From contig JAZNLY010000047.1 of assembly GCA_045579305.1 (NCBI GenBank), positions 1 through 8,429 on the forward strand: 8,429 nt of DNA, read 5' to 3'. The notes under the pieces were generated by a model. It searched no databases and was not told the DNA's origin. It was given only the letters and a program-made list of their open reading frames with translations. A program made the position numbers and the translations under genes. Origin of the DNA: Fimenecus sp045579305 (lineage in GTDB: Bacteria; Bacillota; Clostridia; Oscillospirales; Acutalibacteraceae). The first letter of the stretch is position 1. Each line of letters begins with the position of its first letter. Shown here one piece after another: positions 6,348-8,429 of the stretch.

Positions 6348-6374
6348 CCCACCGCACATTTTAAATGCGGTGGG
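6348..6374 (-). other. GC-rich hairpin between pgk and tpiA
   Basis: CCCACCGCA pairs perfectly with TGCGGTGGG (nine pairs, mostly G-C) around a nine-base AT-rich loop. It is the most stable short stem in the window. On the minus strand a run of Ts precedes it and ATGAGTAAT follows it, so it lacks the downstream U-tract of a terminator in the direction of the operon. It begins 14 bases after the pgk stop. Confidence 0.65.
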
Positions 6375-6387
6375 AAAAAATCAAAAA

Positions 6388-7581
6388 TTATTTATCCTGA
6401 AGTGCTGCGATACCCGGAAGCTCTTTACCTTCTAAAAATTCAAGTGATGCACCACCGCCTGTTGAAATGTGGCTCATTTTATCACCAAGACCTGCCTGAT
6501 TTACAGCTGCAACAGAGTCACCGCCACCGATAACTGTTGTTGCATCAATTTCTGCGAGAGCCTGAGCAATTGCATTTGTTCCTTTTGCAAAGTTAGGCAT
6601 TTCAAATACACCCATAGGTCCGTTCCAAACAACTGTTTTAGCTTCTTTAATAGCATCTTTATAAAGTGCAATTGTCTTTTCACCGATGTCAAGGCCCTGC
6701 CATCCTGCTTCAATTCCGCCTCTTTCAACTGTTTTGTGCTCAGCATCGTTTGCAAAATCTGTAGCAACTACTGTATCAACAGGGATTAAAAGTTTAACGC
6801 CTTTAGCTTCTGCTTTATCCATCATTTCTTTTGCATATTCAACATAATCAGCCTCTAAAAGTGAATCACCAACTTCTTCACCGAGAGCTTTCATAAATGT
6901 ATAAGCCATACCGCCGCCGATGATTAATGTGTCAACCTTTTCCAAAAGATTGTTGATAACTGAAATTTTTGAAGAAACCTTTGAACCACCCAAAATAGCA
7001 ACGAAAGGTCTTACAGGATTGTTTACTGCATTGCCTAAAAATTCGATTTCTTTTTCAATAAGGAAACCTGCAGCAGCAGTATCAAGATATTTTGTTACAC
7101 CAACGTTTGAGCAGTGCGCTCTGTGAGCTGTACCAAATGCATCGTTTACAAAAATATCTGCAAGTGATGCCAGTTCTTTGCTGAATTCATCAACATTTTT
7201 TGTTTCTTCTGCTCTGTATCTTGTGTTTTCGAGTAAAACAACGTCGCCTTCGTTCATTTCTGCAACAGCTTTTTTAGCATTTTCGCCAACAACATTGTCG
7301 TCAGCTGCAAAAATAACGTCTTTACCTAATTTTTCAGAAAGCTTTTTAGCAACAGGTGCGAGAGAAAGTTCGGGCTTTGGTTCGCCCTTTGGTTTACCCA
7401 TATGTGAGCAAAGAATAACTTTTGCACCTTTTTCAATCAAAGTGTTGATTGTTGGAAGAGCACCGTCAATTCTTGTTTCGTCTGTGATGTTTCTGTCAGC
7501 ATCGAGGGGCACGTTAAAGTCACATCTGACTAAAACCTTTTTACCCTTTACTTCGATATCTCTTACATTTTTTTTGTTCAT
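6388..7581 (-). CDS. pgk: Phosphoglycerate kinase
   Basis: Transfers the acyl phosphate of 1,3-bisphosphoglycerate to ADP, the first ATP-yielding step of glycolysis. The product is 397 residues, the normal monomeric bacterial length. N-domain motifs: VLVRCDFNVPLD (substrate Arg and Asp-Phe-Asn), RIDGALPTI, LCSHMGKPKG and VNDAFGTAHRAHCS. C-domain motifs: FVAILGGSKVSSK, TLIIGGGMAYTF, the nucleotide-binding VVWNGPMGVFE, and the C-terminal VIGGGDSVAAV and STGGGASLEFLEGKELPGI. A TTG three codons upstream also opens the frame but abuts the Shine-Dalgarno. The ATG used here is nine bases from AAGGAG. It heads the glycolytic trio and lies 50 bases downstream of the DegV-family gene. That gap is AT-rich without a convincing promoter, so co-transcription with degV is possible. 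Confidence 0.98.
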   Translation of the reverse strand: MNKKNVRDIEVKGKKVLVRCDFNVPLDADRNITDETRIDGALPTINTLIEKGAKVILCSHMGKPKGEPKPELSLAPVAKKLSEKLGKDVIFAADDNVVGENAKKAVAEMNEGDVVLLENTRYRAEETKNVDEFSKELASLADIFVNDAFGTAHRAHCSNVGVTKYLDTAAAGFLIEKEIEFLGNAVNNPVRPFVAILGGSKVSSKISVINNLLEKVDTLIIGGGMAYTFMKALGEEVGDSLLEADYVEYAKEMMDKAEAKGVKLLIPVDTVVATDFANDAEHKTVERGGIEAGWQGLDIGEKTIALYKDAIKEAKTVVWNGPMGVFEMPNFAKGTNAIAQALAEIDATTVIGGGDSVAAVNQAGLGDKMSHISTGGGASLEFLEGKELPGIAALQDK

Positions 7582-7590
7582 TTTTTCCAA

Positions 7591-7596
7591 CTCCTT
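7591..7596 (-). promoter_or_regulatory. Ribosome binding site deciding the pgk start
   Basis: AAGGAG on the minus strand, nine bases before the ATG at 7581. It touches the alternative TTG at 7590 directly (zero spacing), which rules that codon out as the initiator. Confidence 0.8.
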
Positions 7597-7631
7597 GGTT
7601 TATATTGTAAATTTTAATTATTATTAACAAA

Positions 7632-8429
7632 TTATTCAAATACTATGCAAAGACCAAATGCACCCGGGCCTGAATGACATCCTATTACAGGACCTGCAAC
7701 TGCTCTACCAACAACATTTAATCCCATTGACACTAAAATGTTTTCAAGTGCATCTATCTTTTCTTCAACATCGGTTTTTATAACGATTATCTTTGCATTT
7801 TCTTTGTCTTCGCAATATTCTTTGGCAAGTTGAGCAATTCTCACAATCGCCTTTTTTTCACCCTTCACTTTATCAATCGCAGTTGTTAAACCGTCTTTAA
7901 CTTCAATTATCGGTCTTATATCAAGTATTCCGCCGATTATTGCAGATGCAGTTGTTATTCTTCCGCCTTTTTTAAGATAATCAAGAGTTTCAAGTGTAAA
8001 ATAGGTTTTGATTTCCGAAAGCATCTTTTTCATGAAGCTTAAAGCTTCTTCCGAAGTTGCCCCCTCATTTATCTTTTGGGCAGTTTTAAGTGCAGTATAA
8101 CCATAGCTGTAAGAAAGACTGTCAGAACCAACAACATAGATTTTAACATCAGTATCTTCCATAACAGTCTGAGCCGCAAGGTTTGCATTGTTAAAAGTTC
8201 CGCTTGTTTTAGCTCCAAGTGTCAGCACAATCAATTCATCATACTCTTTTGCTTCCTCACGGAACACATCTTCAAACTCAGCAGGAGAAATCTGCATTGT
8301 CTTTGGAATTACTCCTGTTTCTCTTTCAATTTTATAAAATTCTTCAGTTGACATATCGTACTTATCCCTGATTATGGTTTCACCGTCAAGAGTGTACTTT
8401 ACCGGAACAACTAAAATGTTATTATTCTC
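7632..8429 (-). CDS. DegV-family protein, N-terminus cut by window
   Basis: DegV proteins bind a fatty acid; in Firmicutes the FakB members present it to the kinase FakA for phosphorylation and phospholipid use. There is an ATG at 8354, but the frame stays open to the window edge and the 25 upstream codons (including NNILVVPVKYTLDGETIIRDKYD) are typical DegV sequence. The gene therefore starts outside, probably some 15-20 residues further. Visible features: STEEFYKIERETGVIPKTMQISPAEF, the lipid-carboxylate region VLTLGAKTSGTFNNA, the domain-linking LETLDYLKKGGRIT, and the C-terminal VIGCHSGPGAFGLCIVFE, whose His-x-Gly-Pro-Gly is a family hallmark. The binding residues seem present, so a fatty-acid-binding role is likely. 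No FakA gene is visible here. It lies directly upstream of pgk on the same strand. Confidence 0.9.
   Translation of the reverse strand, partial: ENNNILVVPVKYTLDGETIIRDKYDMSTEEFYKIERETGVIPKTMQISPAEFEDVFREEAKEYDELIVLTLGAKTSGTFNNANLAAQTVMEDTDVKIYVVGSDSLSYSYGYTALKTAQKINEGATSEEALSFMKKMLSEIKTYFTLETLDYLKKGGRITTASAIIGGILDIRPIIEVKDGLTTAIDKVKGEKKAIVRIAQLAKEYCEDKENAKIIVIKTDVEEKIDALENILVSMGLNVVGRAVAGPVIGCHSGPGAFGLCIVFE

Noticed and set aside
6312..6359. Sixteen-residue N-terminal extension of TpiA (MCGGMSNIF...)
   Set aside because: It is encoded in the intergenic hairpin, has no family similarity, and the ribosome site favours the inner ATG.
7178..7627. Plus-strand 149-codon frame opposite pgk, and similar antisense frames opposite tpiA, gpmI and the PurH-like gene
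   Set aside because: These are shadows of highly conserved minus-strand genes with biased codon use; they lack ribosome sites and recognisable protein features.
7597..7628. Promoter directly upstream of pgk (TTGTTA, 17 bases, CAATAT)
   Set aside because: The region is almost pure A/T, so such matches arise by chance, and neither box is close enough to consensus.
1..8429. CRISPR array, rRNA, toxin-antitoxin pair or phage module
   Set aside because: No regularly spaced direct repeats, rRNA-like sequence, small paired genes or structural phage genes were seen on either strand.

Overview
The window looks like an AT-rich chromosome segment from a low-GC Firmicute, most likely an anaerobic gut-type clostridium (class Clostridia). 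This is inferred from base composition, strong AGGAGG-like ribosome binding sites, the IS3-family element type and the clustering of pgk, tpiA and gpmI. No species is assigned. All cellular genes lie on the minus strand. Only the insertion sequence at the left edge is on the plus strand.

Left edge (1-1260): the 3' part of an IS3/IS150-type transposase, its right terminal inverted repeat, an orphan plus-strand terminator, and a YjbR/MmcQ-type gene whose C-terminal half has been replaced by unrelated sequence. That replacement contains a perfect 9-bp hairpin and a tRNA T-arm-like (B-box) motif, so this looks like a rearrangement junction. Immediately upstream of the broken gene, in the same operon, is an intact small O6-alkylguanine DNA alkyltransferase-domain protein with the PCHR active site.

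Middle (1640-3860): a 499-residue protein that aligns over its whole length with the bifunctional purine enzyme PurH but has lost essentially all signature catalytic motifs. It has its own near-consensus sigma-A promoter. Upstream is a six-helix DUF308/HdeD-like membrane protein that starts with GTG and carries a perfect 12-bp palindrome over its probable promoter.

Right half (3900-8429): a lower-glycolysis block transcribed right to left as pgk, tpiA, gpmI, closed by a strong hairpin terminator. A DegV-family (fatty-acid-binding) gene, cut by the window edge, lies 50 bp upstream of pgk. The enzymes interconvert triose phosphates (TpiA), make ATP from 1,3-bisphosphoglycerate (Pgk) and isomerise 3- to 2-phosphoglycerate (GpmI). 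Neither gap nor eno is adjacent. Two stable hairpins without U-tracts sit in the pgk-tpiA and tpiA-gpmI gaps.

The most interesting object is the PurH-like protein: a complete reading frame that keeps the fold-level sequence pattern but not the chemistry.
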